Shown: positions 16,184 to 25,489, counted from the first letter of the stretch. The stretch is DNA of 64,000 nt from Ilumatobacteraceae bacterium (GCA_021298195.1 JAJTEQ010000002.1:1-64000); one strand, 5' to 3'. Notes: generated from the sequence alone by a model not told the origin. A program made the numbers and translations.

Positions 16184-16858
16184 TCACTCCGAGGGGGACG
16201 CACGACGTTCGATGGCGCGCCGGATGACTCGCTCGAAGGTGTCGCTGTCCTGCGCACCGGGAATCGCCCACGCTCCGTCGATCACGTACGTGGGGACTCC
16301 GGTGATGCCATGTCCGATGGCCTGAGCCAACTCCTCGCTCACTTCTCCGCGGCCGGTGTCGCCGGCCAACATCGTGGCGACGTCGTCGGCGGGGCAACCA
16401 ATGGCGGAGGCGGCGAGTTCGGTGAGAACCGCGGCATCGGAGACGTCGCGGCCGCGGGTGAAATACGCGTCGAGAAAAGCCGACTTCACTCGGGACTGGG
16501 CAGCGTTTCCGTGGGTGACCGCGGACCACCACAAGATGCGATGCGCGAGCAACGTGTTGGCTCGTTGGGCGATGTCCATGCGAAAGTCGAGGCCATCCTC
16601 ACGGGCGGTGGCGGTGAGGTTCTCGATGATGCGATCGGCCCGGTCGTAGCCACCGAACTTCTTGGCGTAGGTGTCGCGGACCGGGTTCGACGTACCCACG
16701 GGAGCGGTGGGGTCCAGTTGGTACGCGCGGTACACCACCTCGATCGGTTCGGACACGGCATCGGGTCCGTTGGTCAGGGCCTCGATGGCGCGATCGAAAC
16801 GAACCTTCCCGATGTAACACCACGGGCACACCACGTCCGACCAGATCTCTATGACCAC
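16184..16858 (-). CDS. DsbA/FrnE-like thiol oxidoreductase
   Basis: Length 224 aa. A thioredoxin-fold DsbA family member with the active site CPWC near residues 11-14 (SDVVCPWCYIGK), a helical insertion, and cis-Pro segment ITGVPTYVIDG near the C-terminus. There is no signal peptide, so it acts in the cytoplasm like FrnE/2-hydroxychromene-carboxylate isomerase relatives. GTG 16858 was chosen because TAGGTT ends 6 bases before it; GTG 16864 in the same frame is possible. It lies between menD and menH and overlaps or abuts menH, so it is co-transcribed; a link with quinone synthesis is only inference. Confidence 0.85.
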   Translation of the reverse strand: MVIEIWSDVVCPWCYIGKVRFDRAIEALTNGPDAVSEPIEVVYRAYQLDPTAPVGTSNPVRDTYAKKFGGYDRADRIIENLTATAREDGLDFRMDIAQRANTLLAHRILWWSAVTHGNAAQSRVKSAFLDAYFTRGRDVSDAAVLTELAASAIGCPADDVATMLAGDTGRGEVSEELAQAIGHGITGVPTYVIDGAWAIPGAQDSDTFERVIRRAIERRASPSE

Positions 16859-16864
16859 GAACAC

Positions 16865-16870
16865 AACCTA
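16865..16870 (-). promoter_or_regulatory. -10 element of the dsbA-like/menH unit
   Basis: TAGGTT ends 6 bases before GTG 16858 and only 0 bases before GTG 16864, which decides between the two starts. The menD -10 lies back to back about 32 bp away. Confidence 0.55.
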
Positions 16871-16901
16871 CCCAGCGGGTCATCGGGCGCGGGGACGCGG
16901 G

Positions 16902-16907
16902 TAGCGT
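16902..16907 (+). promoter_or_regulatory. -10 element of menD
   Basis: TAGCGT ends 7 bases before the GTG at 16915. Confidence 0.6.
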
Positions 16908-16914
16908 CTCGTTC

Positions 16915-18564
16915 GTGAGAAAGCCCGAGGACGTCCAGGCGTCGTTCTGCGCCACGCTCGTGGACGAGTGGGTCCGCAGCGGGCTTCGTGCGGCCATGAT
17001 CGCACCCGGTTCGCGCTCGACCCCGATGGCCGTGGCTTTGACGGCGAACCCGGCGGTGACGGTGTCGGTGTTTCTCGACGAGCGCTCGGCGGCGTTCGCG
17101 GCGCTCGGTTGGGGGATGTCGACGGGTGAACCGGCGTTGGCGTTGTGCACGTCGGGCACGGCGGCCACGCACTTCCATGCCGCGGTGACCGAGGCCGATT
17201 CGTCCTCGGTGCCGTTGTTGGTCGTCACCACCGATCGACCGCCCGAATTGCGCGACGTCGGTGCCGCCCAGACGATCGATCAGACGAATCTCTTCGGGGC
17301 GAAGGTTCGCTGGTTCCACGAACCGGGCGTGGCCGACGAGGCCGCGAGTCGGTCGTGGCGATCCTTGGCCGTGCGTTCGCTGGCTCTCAGTGTCGGGCCA
17401 TGGCCCGGACCGGTGCATCTCAATCTCTCGTTCCGTGAGCCGTTGTTGGGAGTCGCCACCGTCGAACACGACGGTGTGGATCGCCACGCCCGTCATGGTC
17501 GGCTCGTGCCGGACGAGTCACTCGTCGGCGACGTCGTCGAACGTTGGTCCGGTCGTCGCGGTGTGCTGGTGGCCGGACGAGGTGGAGCGTCGCCCGACGC
17601 GTTGCGTCGTCTCGCGGACGCATTGGAATGGCCCGTGTTGGCCGAACCTCGTTCGGGTGCTCAGGCTCGTTCGATCCTGCATTACGACTCGATCGTGCGT
17701 GGGGCCGACCCGTCGTTGAATCCCGAGGTGGTGGTGCGGTTCGGTGAGGCGCCCTCGTCGAAGGTACTCGGCCGCTTTTTGCTGGAGTCCGGAGCCGAAC
17801 AGTGGCACGTGTCGAGCGTCGGGAGACCGTACGACCCGGATCACCGCGTGGCCCGGTTCGTGCGTTCCGATGCCGACGCCCTCATCGAGTCGGTGATCCA
17901 ACGTTTGCGACCGGCCGTCACATCGTGGTCGCAGGAATGGATTCGCCGCGACGATGCGGCCCGCGCCGCGTTCACCGTCCTCGATGACCCGAACGGGTCA
18001 TTGACGGGACCACGTGTGGCCCGACACGTGGTGTCCGGTTTGCCCGCGGGCTCGAACCTGGTGGTCTCGTCCTCCATGCCCATTCGTGACGTCGAGTGGT
18101 TCGCCGGTGATTGTTCGCACCTGCGGGTCCTCGCCAGTCGCGGTGCCAACGGAATCGACGGGGTCATCGCGACCGCGATCGGAGCGGCCGTGGCCACGGG
18201 TCGCCCCACCGGACTGCTGATCGGCGACGTGGCGTTCGTTCACGATGCGTCGAGCCTGGCCGGTCTGTCGCGACGGGAACTCGACCTGAGGATCGTGGTG
18301 ACCGACAACGACGGCGGAGGAATCTTCCATCACCTGCCGCAGAGGACGAACCTCGATCCGGACCTGTTCGAAACGTTGTTCGGCACCCCGCACGGCACCG
18401 ACCTGGAACTGGTGGGCCGGGCGTTCGGCGTGGACACCGAAACGATCGCGAGCATCGTCGAACTGCGCGAGCGCGTGGGACGTCGGGGACCGACGATCAC
18501 CGTCGCGCCCACCGACCGCGAGCGCGACGTCGCCGAGCACCAGCGATTGCACGCCTCGTTCTGA
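16915..18564 (+). CDS. menD: 2-Succinyl-5-enolpyruvyl-6-hydroxy-3-cyclohexene-1-carboxylate synthase
   Basis: Length 549 aa, a thiamine-diphosphate enzyme. The N-terminal segment APGSRSTPM and the ThDP-activating Glu in FLDERSAAFAALG (near residue 55) are MenD hallmarks. ThDP/Mg binding follows near LIGDVAFVHDASSL and VTDNDGGGIFHHLPQ in the C-terminal domain. MenD adds 2-oxoglutarate-derived succinic semialdehyde to isochorismate, the committed step. It is convergent with menF, with only 2 bp between the stops. Leaderless start at GTG. Confidence 0.95.
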   Translation: MRKPEDVQASFCATLVDEWVRSGLRAAMIAPGSRSTPMAVALTANPAVTVSVFLDERSAAFAALGWGMSTGEPALALCTSGTAATHFHAAVTEADSSSVPLLVVTTDRPPELRDVGAAQTIDQTNLFGAKVRWFHEPGVADEAASRSWRSLAVRSLALSVGPWPGPVHLNLSFREPLLGVATVEHDGVDRHARHGRLVPDESLVGDVVERWSGRRGVLVAGRGGASPDALRRLADALEWPVLAEPRSGAQARSILHYDSIVRGADPSLNPEVVVRFGEAPSSKVLGRFLLESGAEQWHVSSVGRPYDPDHRVARFVRSDADALIESVIQRLRPAVTSWSQEWIRRDDAARAAFTVLDDPNGSLTGPRVARHVVSGLPAGSNLVVSSSMPIRDVEWFAGDCSHLRVLASRGANGIDGVIATAIGAAVATGRPTGLLIGDVAFVHDASSLAGLSRRELDLRIVVTDNDGGGIFHHLPQRTNLDPDLFETLFGTPHGTDLELVGRAFGVDTETIASIVELRERVGRRGPTITVAPTDRERDVAEHQRLHASF

Positions 18565-18566
18565 GA

Positions 18567-19745
18567 TCAGGCCCGAACGATGGCCGACAACATGGCTTGG
18601 AACTTGGCCTGGGTCTCGGCCAGCTCCGACAAGGGATCGCTGTCGGCCACGATCCCTCCACCGGCGGTGAGGACGGCGGAACGACGGTCGGGTGAGAACG
18701 ACGCACATCGGATGGCCACCGCGAAGGTGCCGTTGCCGTGGGCGTCGACCCAACCGATGGCGCCGCCGTAGTCGGCGCGGTCGAATCCTTCCACTCGGTC
18801 GATGAGCTCGAGCGCGTCGGCACGCGGATGCCCACCGAGGGCGGGAGTCGGGCACAGTGCGCGAACGAGTTCCAGGACCGGGGGATGGCCGTCGCGGAGT
18901 CGTCCCTCGATGAGAGTGCCCAGATGTTGGACGTTGGCCACTTTCACCACCGAGGGCTCCGGCTCCCAGTCGAGATAACTGCAGTGGGGCAGCAACATCT
19001 CGTGGATCACGTCGATGACGACGCGGTGCTCGATCTGGTCCTTGATGCTGGCCAAGAGTGTGCGCGCCAATTCGTCGTCGACGACGGGGTCACCGGTGCG
19101 GGGCGTGGTGCCGGCCAGGGGATGGGAGCGGACGACGTCACCGTCGACGGACAGCAGGAGCTCGGGAGAGGCGCCGATGAATCCCTCGAACGAATACCGA
19201 TGGCTGGAACCGAACGAATTGCGCAGTCGCGCCAGGACGGAATGCACGCGAATCGGCTCGGACGAACGCACCGCGATCTGACGGGCGATGACGGCCTTGA
19301 TCAACCGACCGTCGCGGACCGCGTCGCGCGCCGCCGTCACCGCGGACAGATACGAATCGATCGGGGTGAGCGGTGCCACGTCGAACGAGGCGGCCATCGG
19401 CGCAGGCGCGGGAGCGAAGTCGGGGATCGGTGCGTCGTCGATCGAGGTGACCCAGCAGTTCCCGCTTGCGTCCTTGCCCACCAGAGTGCGGGGGACGACC
19501 GCGACGCCGGGGCGGTCGAGAGCGAAGGGCATCGTTCCGATGGCGACGGGGCCCGGCGCGTTCGAACCGGATTCGTCAATGTGAACGACGTCGCTCAGGA
19601 TCGCGGGAATCTCGTCCCAGGTGGTTCGAACGGCCACACCGCGCCCGGCGAAGCCGATGCCGTCGCGCACGAAGAGAAACCCGTCGTCGCCGGCGACGTC
19701 GTTCAGGTCGGGAGCCGGATCGAGAACCCGAGTGACCGCGCGCAT
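18567..19745 (-). CDS. menF: Isochorismate synthase
   Basis: Length 392 aa, chorismate-binding fold. Recognisable C-terminal features are VIARQIAVRS, EGFIGASPELLLSV, SHPLAGTTPRTGD, the Glu-His pair in KDQIEHRVV, and TPALGGHPRADAL. These match isochorismate synthases (MenF/EntC/DhbC). It converts chorismate to isochorismate for MenD. ATG 19745 lies 10 bp after the menG stop; the two form one unit. Salicylate or siderophore use is an alternative, but the gene neighbourhood is menaquinone. Confidence 0.9.
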   Translation of the reverse strand: MRAVTRVLDPAPDLNDVAGDDGFLFVRDGIGFAGRGVAVRTTWDEIPAILSDVVHIDESGSNAPGPVAIGTMPFALDRPGVAVVPRTLVGKDASGNCWVTSIDDAPIPDFAPAPAPMAASFDVAPLTPIDSYLSAVTAARDAVRDGRLIKAVIARQIAVRSSEPIRVHSVLARLRNSFGSSHRYSFEGFIGASPELLLSVDGDVVRSHPLAGTTPRTGDPVVDDELARTLLASIKDQIEHRVVIDVIHEMLLPHCSYLDWEPEPSVVKVANVQHLGTLIEGRLRDGHPPVLELVRALCPTPALGGHPRADALELIDRVEGFDRADYGGAIGWVDAHGNGTFAVAIRCASFSPDRRSAVLTAGGGIVADSDPLSELAETQAKFQAMLSAIVRA

Positions 19746-19755
19746 GATCGTCGGA

Positions 19756-20472
19756 TCAGTCCCGGGTGGCGACGAGAAGCTGCGTGATGCCGCCGGACAG
19801 TTGGCGATGCGTGGCATCGGAGAACCCGGCTTCGCGCAGATGACGCAACATCACGTCGGGCTCGGGAAGATACGCGACACTCTTGGGCAGGTAGCGATAC
19901 GCCGCGGGGTCCGAGAGCCATCCGCCGATGCGCGGAACGATGCGCCCGAAATAGATGCCGTTGCCGAAACGAATGAGGCGGTTGCGGGGAACACCCACAT
20001 CGAGCAACGCGATACGGCCGCCCGGGCGAACCACCCGCCCCAATTCCTGGAAGAAGCTGGGCAGGTCGAGCAGGTTGCGCAAGGCGAAGCCACAGGTGGC
20101 GCCGTCGACCGAGGCATCGGCGATGGGCAGGTTCAAGATGTCGGCCTGACTGCGGGGCGCCCCCGAACGATCCGCGGCCAGCATGCCGAAGCTCAGGTCC
20201 ATCGACAGCGGGCGGATGCCGGCACGAGCCAGATCGACGCACAGGTCCCCGGTGCCGCTGGCGAGATCCAGGACCAGGCTGCCGGACGGAAGTCCGAGCA
20301 GGCGGACCGCCTTGCGTCGCCAACGGGTGTCGAGGCGAAACGTCATGATGCGGTTGACGAGGTCGTAACGAGGGGCGATGGCGTCGAACATCTCGCGCAC
20401 CGCGGTGACCTTGGCCTGGCCCTCGGGCAGACGGTCGGTGTCCCACGAGGGGGTGTCCGAGGTGGGTTCCAC
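19756..20472 (-). CDS. menG: Demethylmenaquinone methyltransferase
   Basis: Length 238 aa. UbiE/MenG family: VREMFDAIAPRYDLVNRIMT at the N-terminus, SAM-binding LVLDLASGTGDLCVDLA, GFALRNLLDL and LLDVGVP. The motif near residue 115 (GATCGFALRN) is specific to UbiE/MenG. It performs the final C-methylation of menaquinone. The genome context is menaquinone-only, so MenG is preferred over UbiE. The GTG at 20472 is preceded by TAACCT with a 6-base gap. Confidence 0.93.
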   Translation of the reverse strand: MEPTSDTPSWDTDRLPEGQAKVTAVREMFDAIAPRYDLVNRIMTFRLDTRWRRKAVRLLGLPSGSLVLDLASGTGDLCVDLARAGIRPLSMDLSFGMLAADRSGAPRSQADILNLPIADASVDGATCGFALRNLLDLPSFFQELGRVVRPGGRIALLDVGVPRNRLIRFGNGIYFGRIVPRIGGWLSDPAAYRYLPKSVAYLPEPDVMLRHLREAGFSDATHRQLSGGITQLLVATRD

Positions 20473-20478
20473 GCCGTC

Positions 20479-20484
20479 AGGTTA
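20479..20484 (-). promoter_or_regulatory. -10 element of menG-menF
   Basis: TAACCT ends 6 bases before the GTG at 20472. Confidence 0.6.
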
Positions 20485-20593
20485 GGTGTGACTTCGGTGA
20501 TCGGTGTGATTCGGGGTCGTGGGCATCGGTCACCGAGGGACATAATTGTTCATCGGGCCCCGCGTCCGTCGACTGCCTAGGGGAGGCATTCTC

Positions 20594-21832
20594 ATGATCG
20601 ACTTCACTCTCGCGCCCGAACACGAGGCCATCCGCGCGAAAGTGCGCGACTTCGTGGACGGCGAAATTCGTCCGGCGATCGAGCCCTTCGGGCATCGCGA
20701 GGAGATGGATGGCGAGGCGCACAAGAAGTACGTGGGTGAGTTGATCCGTCTGCGCAAGAAGGCGGTCGAAGTCGGACTGTGGCTGCCCCACATGCCCAAA
20801 GAGTGGGGCGGCATGGGACTGGGCCACGTGGCGTTGGCCATGGTTCAGGCCGAGGCGGCCAAGACCCGTGTCGGTCCGTGGGTGTTCAACTGCCAGGCGC
20901 CCGACGAGGGCAACATGCACACGTTGCTGCACTGGGCCACGCCGGAGCAGAAGGAGAAATACCTGAAGCCGCTGTGCAACGGGGTGTCGTCGTCGTGCTT
21001 CGCCATGACCGAACCCGAGGTGGCGGGGTCCGATCCGACCCTGATCAAGACCTTCGCCATCAAGGATGGTGACGAGTGGATCATCAACGGCCACAAGTGG
21101 TTCATTTCGGGGGCGAACCGCGCCAAGTTCGCCATTCTCATCGCCCGCACCGAGTTGGACGTGCCCGACGGATCCCGCGGTGCGAACACGGCGTTCATCG
21201 TCGACCTGCCGACCGAGGGTTGGAACAACGTTCGCGAGGTCGAGACTATGCACGGTCCCGGCGGTCACAGCGAGATCGTGATCAGCGACCTACGGGTGCA
21301 CGACTCGCAGATTCTCGGGGGACGTGGCAACGGACATCGCTTGGGTCAATACCGACTGGGTCCGGCGCGACTGGCCCATTGCATGCGTTGGATCGCCCAA
21401 GCCGAGACCGCTCTGAACATGATGGTCGATCGTTCCCTGAAGCGTTACTCGCACGGTTCGTACCTCGCCGAGAAGCAGGGCGTGCAGTGGATGATCGCCG
21501 ATTCGGCCATGGAGATTTATCAGTGCAAGCTGATGATCCTTCATGCCGCCTACAAGATCGACCGTGGCGACGACTTCCGCACCGAGGTCTCGATGGCCAA
21601 GCACTTCGTGGCCAACAGCCTCAACCGCATCATCGACCGCGCCATCCAGGTGCACGGCGCCCTCGGCTATTCCACCGACACGCCGTTGGCGAACATGATG
21701 CAACACGCCCGCTGGGCCCGATTCGCCGATGGTGCCGACGAGATCCACCAGATGCGCATCGCCGAGAACACCATCAAGGCGTTCACCGACACCGGCACCA
21801 CCAGCAAGGCCACCGGCGACCTGCCGATCTGA
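20594..21832 (+). CDS. Acyl-CoA dehydrogenase
   Basis: Length 412 aa. N-terminal helical domain, then CFAMTEPEVAGSD (FAD/substrate-binding beta domain start), INGHKWFISGAN, and a C-terminal helical domain with IHQMRIAENTIKAF. The segment around VHGALGYSTDTPLAN is typical of the ACAD11-like or FadE group. The catalytic Glu is not firmly placed. It oxidises an acyl-CoA at C2-C3 with FAD; chain length is unknown. Unlike most genes here it has a real ribosome site (GGGGAGG, 8 bases before the ATG) and a CATAAT -10 candidate at 20541-20546, giving a roughly 40-base leader. It converges with the acyl-CoA synthetase. Confidence 0.9.
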   Translation: MIDFTLAPEHEAIRAKVRDFVDGEIRPAIEPFGHREEMDGEAHKKYVGELIRLRKKAVEVGLWLPHMPKEWGGMGLGHVALAMVQAEAAKTRVGPWVFNCQAPDEGNMHTLLHWATPEQKEKYLKPLCNGVSSSCFAMTEPEVAGSDPTLIKTFAIKDGDEWIINGHKWFISGANRAKFAILIARTELDVPDGSRGANTAFIVDLPTEGWNNVREVETMHGPGGHSEIVISDLRVHDSQILGGRGNGHRLGQYRLGPARLAHCMRWIAQAETALNMMVDRSLKRYSHGSYLAEKQGVQWMIADSAMEIYQCKLMILHAAYKIDRGDDFRTEVSMAKHFVANSLNRIIDRAIQVHGALGYSTDTPLANMMQHARWARFADGADEIHQMRIAENTIKAFTDTGTTSKATGDLPI

Positions 21833-21853
21833 CCCGTCGGTGGACGACTGCGT

Positions 21854-23467
21854 TCAGGACTTCGACGCGATCTCCTTGGCCCAGCGGTAGTCGGCCTTGC
21901 CCGAGGGCGAGCGCACGATGGACTCCACGCGCACGATGGCCTTGGGCAACTTGTAGCGGGCCACGTGTTTGGCGGCCTCGTCGAGAAGGTCCTGATCGCT
22001 CGGATCGGTGCCGGGTCGTAGTTGGACCACCGCGACCACCTCGTTGCCCCAGCGTTCGCTCGGTCGTCCGGTCACGACACAATCGAAGACGTCGGGGTGC
22101 GGCTTGATCGCCATTTCGACCTCTTCGGCGAAGATCTTCTCGCCGCCGGAATTGATGGTGACCGAGTCACGGCCCCGTAGTTCGACGATGTTCCCCTCGA
22201 GTAGCACCGCGCGGTCGCCGGGCACGACGTATCGAACGCCGTCGATGACGGGGTAGGTGCGCGCGGTCTTGGCTGGGTCGCCGAGATAGCCGAGCGCCAG
22301 GCGTCCGCTCTTGGCGAGCCAGCCCACCTCGGGGTCGTCGGCTTCGAGAACCCGCGTGAGGTCCTCCGACAGGACGTGGTTGTTGGGGGCGAGGGGGAAG
22401 GTGCCCGTGCTGGCGCCGCCAGCGGCCGACACGTGGGTCAACTGTCCGCCGGCCTCCGAGGAGCCCAGCCCGTCGATGATCATCAGATGCGGGGCGATTC
22501 CCAGCAGTTCTTCCTTCAGGTGCGCCGACAACGCGGCACCGCCGGAGAGCAGGACGTTCAGCGAGGACAGGTCGTACCGGTTCGTGTTCAGTTCGTCGAT
22601 GAGTGGTCGTGCGAAGGCGTCGCCCACGATGAGGAGGAAATCGATTCGTTCGCGTTCGACGATGCTCCAAATGTCGCGCGGATCCAGTCGTTCCGGGATG
22701 CTCGGCACGAAGACCGTTCCACCGGTGTTCCATGTTCCCATGGCCACCCAGTGGCCCGCGCCGTGCATGAAGGGTGGAGCGATGAGGGCCCGCCGTCCGG
22801 TGGCCGCGGCCACGATCTCCTCGATCGACTCTGCCGTTCGTGGGGCACCGAAACACTCCACCAACGCGTCTCCCTGTCGCCACATCACGCCTTTGGGCAT
22901 GCCGGTGGTTCCGCCGGTGTACAGGATGTAGAGATCGTCGGGTGAGGCGTCGAGATCAGTGGACGGATCTCCGGCCGCGATGGCGTCCTCGTACCACACT
23001 GCTCCGGGAAGCAGATCGTTCTCGGATTCGTCGGGGACCTGCAGCAGAACCCGCAGATCGGGCACGTCGTCGAGAACGGACTGCAGTACCGGCGCGAAGG
23101 TCGAGTGGAAGGCGATGGCGGTGGCGCCGGAGTCGCGCAACAGGTACGTCAACTCCTCGGCCACGTATCGGTAGTTCACGTTGAACGGGGTGACGCGACC
23201 TTTGAACGATGCCAGCATGCACTCCAGGTACTCGTTCCCGTTGTGCAGGTAGATGGCCAGGTGATCCTGGCCACTCTCGTGTGTCGGCAGGTTCGCGCGC
23301 TCGGTGCGACAGCCGAGTCCGGCCCCGCGGAGGTAGTCCGCCAACTGGCGGGTGCGTTCGGTGACGTCGTTCCACGTGAGCCGACGGTCGCGAAAGACCA
23401 GACATTCCTGGTCCGGGCGGGTCGTGGCGATGGCTTCGTGAACCTCTCCGACCGTGAATTCGTTCAT
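21854..23467 (-). CDS. Acyl-CoA synthetase (AMP-forming)
   Basis: Length 537 aa. ANL-fold ligase with the P-loop YTGGTTGMPKGVMW near residue 165, LGSSEAGGQL (A5 region), SGRLALGYLGDPAKT, RGRDSVTINSGGEKIF (A8) and the catalytic Lys in SPSGKADYRW. FadD-like in length. It probably activates a fatty, aromatic or steroid-derived acid for the neighbouring acyl-CoA dehydrogenase and MaoC hydratase. TAACTT ends 7 bases before ATG 23467, supporting this start over upstream extensions. Confidence 0.9.
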   Translation of the reverse strand: MNEFTVGEVHEAIATTRPDQECLVFRDRRLTWNDVTERTRQLADYLRGAGLGCRTERANLPTHESGQDHLAIYLHNGNEYLECMLASFKGRVTPFNVNYRYVAEELTYLLRDSGATAIAFHSTFAPVLQSVLDDVPDLRVLLQVPDESENDLLPGAVWYEDAIAAGDPSTDLDASPDDLYILYTGGTTGMPKGVMWRQGDALVECFGAPRTAESIEEIVAAATGRRALIAPPFMHGAGHWVAMGTWNTGGTVFVPSIPERLDPRDIWSIVERERIDFLLIVGDAFARPLIDELNTNRYDLSSLNVLLSGGAALSAHLKEELLGIAPHLMIIDGLGSSEAGGQLTHVSAAGGASTGTFPLAPNNHVLSEDLTRVLEADDPEVGWLAKSGRLALGYLGDPAKTARTYPVIDGVRYVVPGDRAVLLEGNIVELRGRDSVTINSGGEKIFAEEVEMAIKPHPDVFDCVVTGRPSERWGNEVVAVVQLRPGTDPSDQDLLDEAAKHVARYKLPKAIVRVESIVRSPSGKADYRWAKEIASKS

Positions 23468-23474
23468 GAGTTCG

Positions 23475-23480
23475 AAGTTA
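23475..23480 (-). promoter_or_regulatory. -10 element of the acyl-CoA synthetase gene
   Basis: TAACTT ends 7 bases before ATG 23467; leaderless pattern, divergent from the LLM promoter at 23530. Confidence 0.5.
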
Positions 23481-23529
23481 GGGCGTGTTCCGATCGTCTC
23501 ACGAATCCGGTCATGGACCCTCGATTGGT

Positions 23530-23535
23530 TATGGT
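23530..23535 (+). promoter_or_regulatory. -10 element of the LLM gene at 23542
   Basis: TATGGT ends 6 bases before the ATG. Confidence 0.55.
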
Positions 23536-23541
23536 GCGCCC

Positions 23542-24540
23542 ATGGTCGAGACCCGTGAGACGCTTCGTGGAACATCTCCCGAGGGCATCGTTTTCGGGAT
23601 GTTCGTCCCTCAGGGTTGGAAGATGGAACTGGCGTCCATCGAGGATCCCGCGGCCAAGTGGGCCAAGACGGTCGAGGTGGCCGAAGCGGCCGAGCGTCTC
23701 GGCTACGACTCGATCTGGGTGTACGACCACTTCCACAACGTGCCCCGTCCCGCGCACGAAACCGTCTTCGAGTGCTGGTCGACCATCGCCGCGATCAGTC
23801 AGCGAACGACGCGCATCCGTCTCGGTCAGATGGTCGGCTGCAACAGCTATCGAAATCCGGGATTGTTGGCCAAGGTGACCTCGACCGTCGACGTCATGTC
23901 GGGGGGTCGATTGGAGTGGGGAATCGGAGCCGGGTGGTACGAGAACGAGTACCGCGCCTACGGCTACGACTTTCCCAAGCCCAAGGACCGCATCGGGATG
24001 TTGCGCGAGAGCGTCGAGATCGTCCGCTCGATGTGGACCGAATCGGAGACCACCTACAAAGGTCGCTATTACGAGTTGAACCGGGCGAACTGCGACCCCA
24101 AGCCGCTGCAGAAACCCATGCCTCCCATCTGGATCGGCGGCGGAGGCGAGCAGCTGACACTTCGGGTGGTGGCCATGTACGCCGATTGTTCCAACTTCGG
24201 GGGAAATCCCGAGGAGTGGGAGCGCAAGCGGAACACCCTGTGGAATCACTGTCGGGAAGTGGGTCGTGACCCGTCCTCCATTCGTATGACATGGTCGCCC
24301 GAGGTCTTCATTCGCGAAACGGAGGCCGAGATCGAGGCTGCCGGTAGTCGCAGTTTGTGGGGCGAGGACGTCACGTCGTGGCGCGAGGGCAACCTGGTCG
24401 GAACACCCGAGCAAGTGAGCGAGAAGATCGAGCGCTATCTGGCCCTCGGTTGTCGTGGTCTGGTCCCGTGGTGCCCCGACTATCCGAATCTGGAGACCCT
24501 GGAACTCTTCGCCACCAAGGTGATGCCCAACTTCCGGTGA
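23542..24540 (+). CDS. LLM-class (F420-type) oxidoreductase
   Basis: Length 332 aa. TIM-barrel luciferase-like protein: IVFGMFVPQGWKMEL, YDSIWVYDHFHN, RIRLGQMVGCNSYR, the signature SGGRLEWGIGAGWYENEY, and KPLQKPMPPIWIGGGGE. F420H2 is the probable cofactor by family. The substrate is unknown. It lies between acyl-CoA synthetase and MaoC genes, which suggests a role in fatty-acid-like or steroid-like degradation. It converges with the MaoC gene (21-bp gap). Confidence 0.85.
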   Translation: MVETRETLRGTSPEGIVFGMFVPQGWKMELASIEDPAAKWAKTVEVAEAAERLGYDSIWVYDHFHNVPRPAHETVFECWSTIAAISQRTTRIRLGQMVGCNSYRNPGLLAKVTSTVDVMSGGRLEWGIGAGWYENEYRAYGYDFPKPKDRIGMLRESVEIVRSMWTESETTYKGRYYELNRANCDPKPLQKPMPPIWIGGGGEQLTLRVVAMYADCSNFGGNPEEWERKRNTLWNHCREVGRDPSSIRMTWSPEVFIRETEAEIEAAGSRSLWGEDVTSWREGNLVGTPEQVSEKIERYLALGCRGLVPWCPDYPNLETLELFATKVMPNFR

Positions 24541-24561
24541 TCACCGCACCGCCCGGTGAGT

Positions 24562-25020
24562 TCAGACGTACGAACGGAAGATGATCTCGGCCACGCAGGA
24601 CGGCTTGGGTGCACCCTCGCACTCGAAGGTGAACTCCATGGTGGTCTGGACGCCGCCGGCGATCTCTTCCACCTGCAGCAGCTTCACGCCGAGGCGCAGG
24701 CGGGCTCCCACCGGCACGGGGGAGGGGAAACGAACCTTGTTGGCGCCGTAGTTGACGCCCATCGAGAAGCCGTCGATGCGCACCACCGTGGGGTAGAGCG
24801 CCGGTCCGAGCGACAAGGTGAGGTACCCGTGGGCGATCGGTCCACCGAACGGTCCGGTCTTGGCGCGTTCGACGTCGACGTGGATCCACTGCTGATCGCC
24901 CGTGGCATCGGCGAACTGGTTCACCCGCTCCTGGGTGATCTCCATGTATTCGCTGTAGCCCAGGTGCTCTCCGACCGCGGACTTCAGACCTTCGACTCCG
25001 TTGATGATTCGTGCGCTCAT
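24562..25020 (-). CDS. MaoC-like enoyl-CoA hydratase
   Basis: Length 152 aa, single hotdog. The hydratase-2 motif is intact: DATGDQQWIHVDVERA (catalytic Asp and His near residues 39-47) followed by FGGPIAHGYLTLSL. These residues define (R)-specific enoyl-CoA hydratases. It probably works with the acyl-CoA dehydrogenase and synthetase nearby. CAGGAT ends 6 bases before the ATG at 25020, the same hexamer as at the histidine kinase gene. Confidence 0.9.
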   Translation of the reverse strand: MSARIINGVEGLKSAVGEHLGYSEYMEITQERVNQFADATGDQQWIHVDVERAKTGPFGGPIAHGYLTLSLGPALYPTVVRIDGFSMGVNYGANKVRFPSPVPVGARLRLGVKLLQVEEIAGGVQTTMEFTFECEGAPKPSCVAEIIFRSYV

Positions 25021-25057
25021 GGCCTCATCCTGCCAGATGCGAGGGTCGGCTCCGAAC

Positions 25058-25489
25058 TCAGCGATACCAGACGCGCTGGTGCTCGCGGCTCGTGGGGTGC
25101 AAGAGCAACGCGCACAGGGCCACGTCGAAGAGCAAGCTGACGGTGTTTCCACCGCTGATGCGGTCCCAGAGCGTCGCCGGAGTGTCGCTATAAATCCAGA
25201 AGCGCAACAGGAACGGGGAGAAGGCCGCGAAGATCCCGAGGCGGTAGCCCGCTCGGCGATCGTTCGCCATCAGCAACCCACTGGCGATGAAGGACACGAC
25301 CACCACCAGTCCCACGACCGTCCCGATCGTGCCCTTGTCCGCGCGGGCGTATCCGACCCAGTCGGACTTGTCCATGAAGCCGATCACGGCGAAGAACCCG
25401 TTGAGGTACAGGAGCATGGTGGCGATCTGCAGGGTCTGCGGAGCCATGCGGTCGAACCAGCGGCGGAAGTCGATCGATCCTCGGGCCAT
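25058..25489 (-). CDS. Four-helix membrane protein of unknown function
   Basis: Length 143 aa. I do not recognise the family. Four hydrophobic segments are clear: about residues 19-39, 54-75, 82-100 and 115-132. The N-terminus is short and basic (FRRWFDR), as is the cytoplasmic tail (REHQRVWYR). The ATG at 25489 was chosen because hydropathy starts soon after it; codon use is like the neighbours. It diverges from era. Confidence 0.6.
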   Translation of the reverse strand: MARGSIDFRRWFDRMAPQTLQIATMLLYLNGFFAVIGFMDKSDWVGYARADKGTIGTVVGLVVVVSFIASGLLMANDRRAGYRLGIFAAFSPFLLRFWIYSDTPATLWDRISGGNTVSLLFDVALCALLLHPTSREHQRVWYR

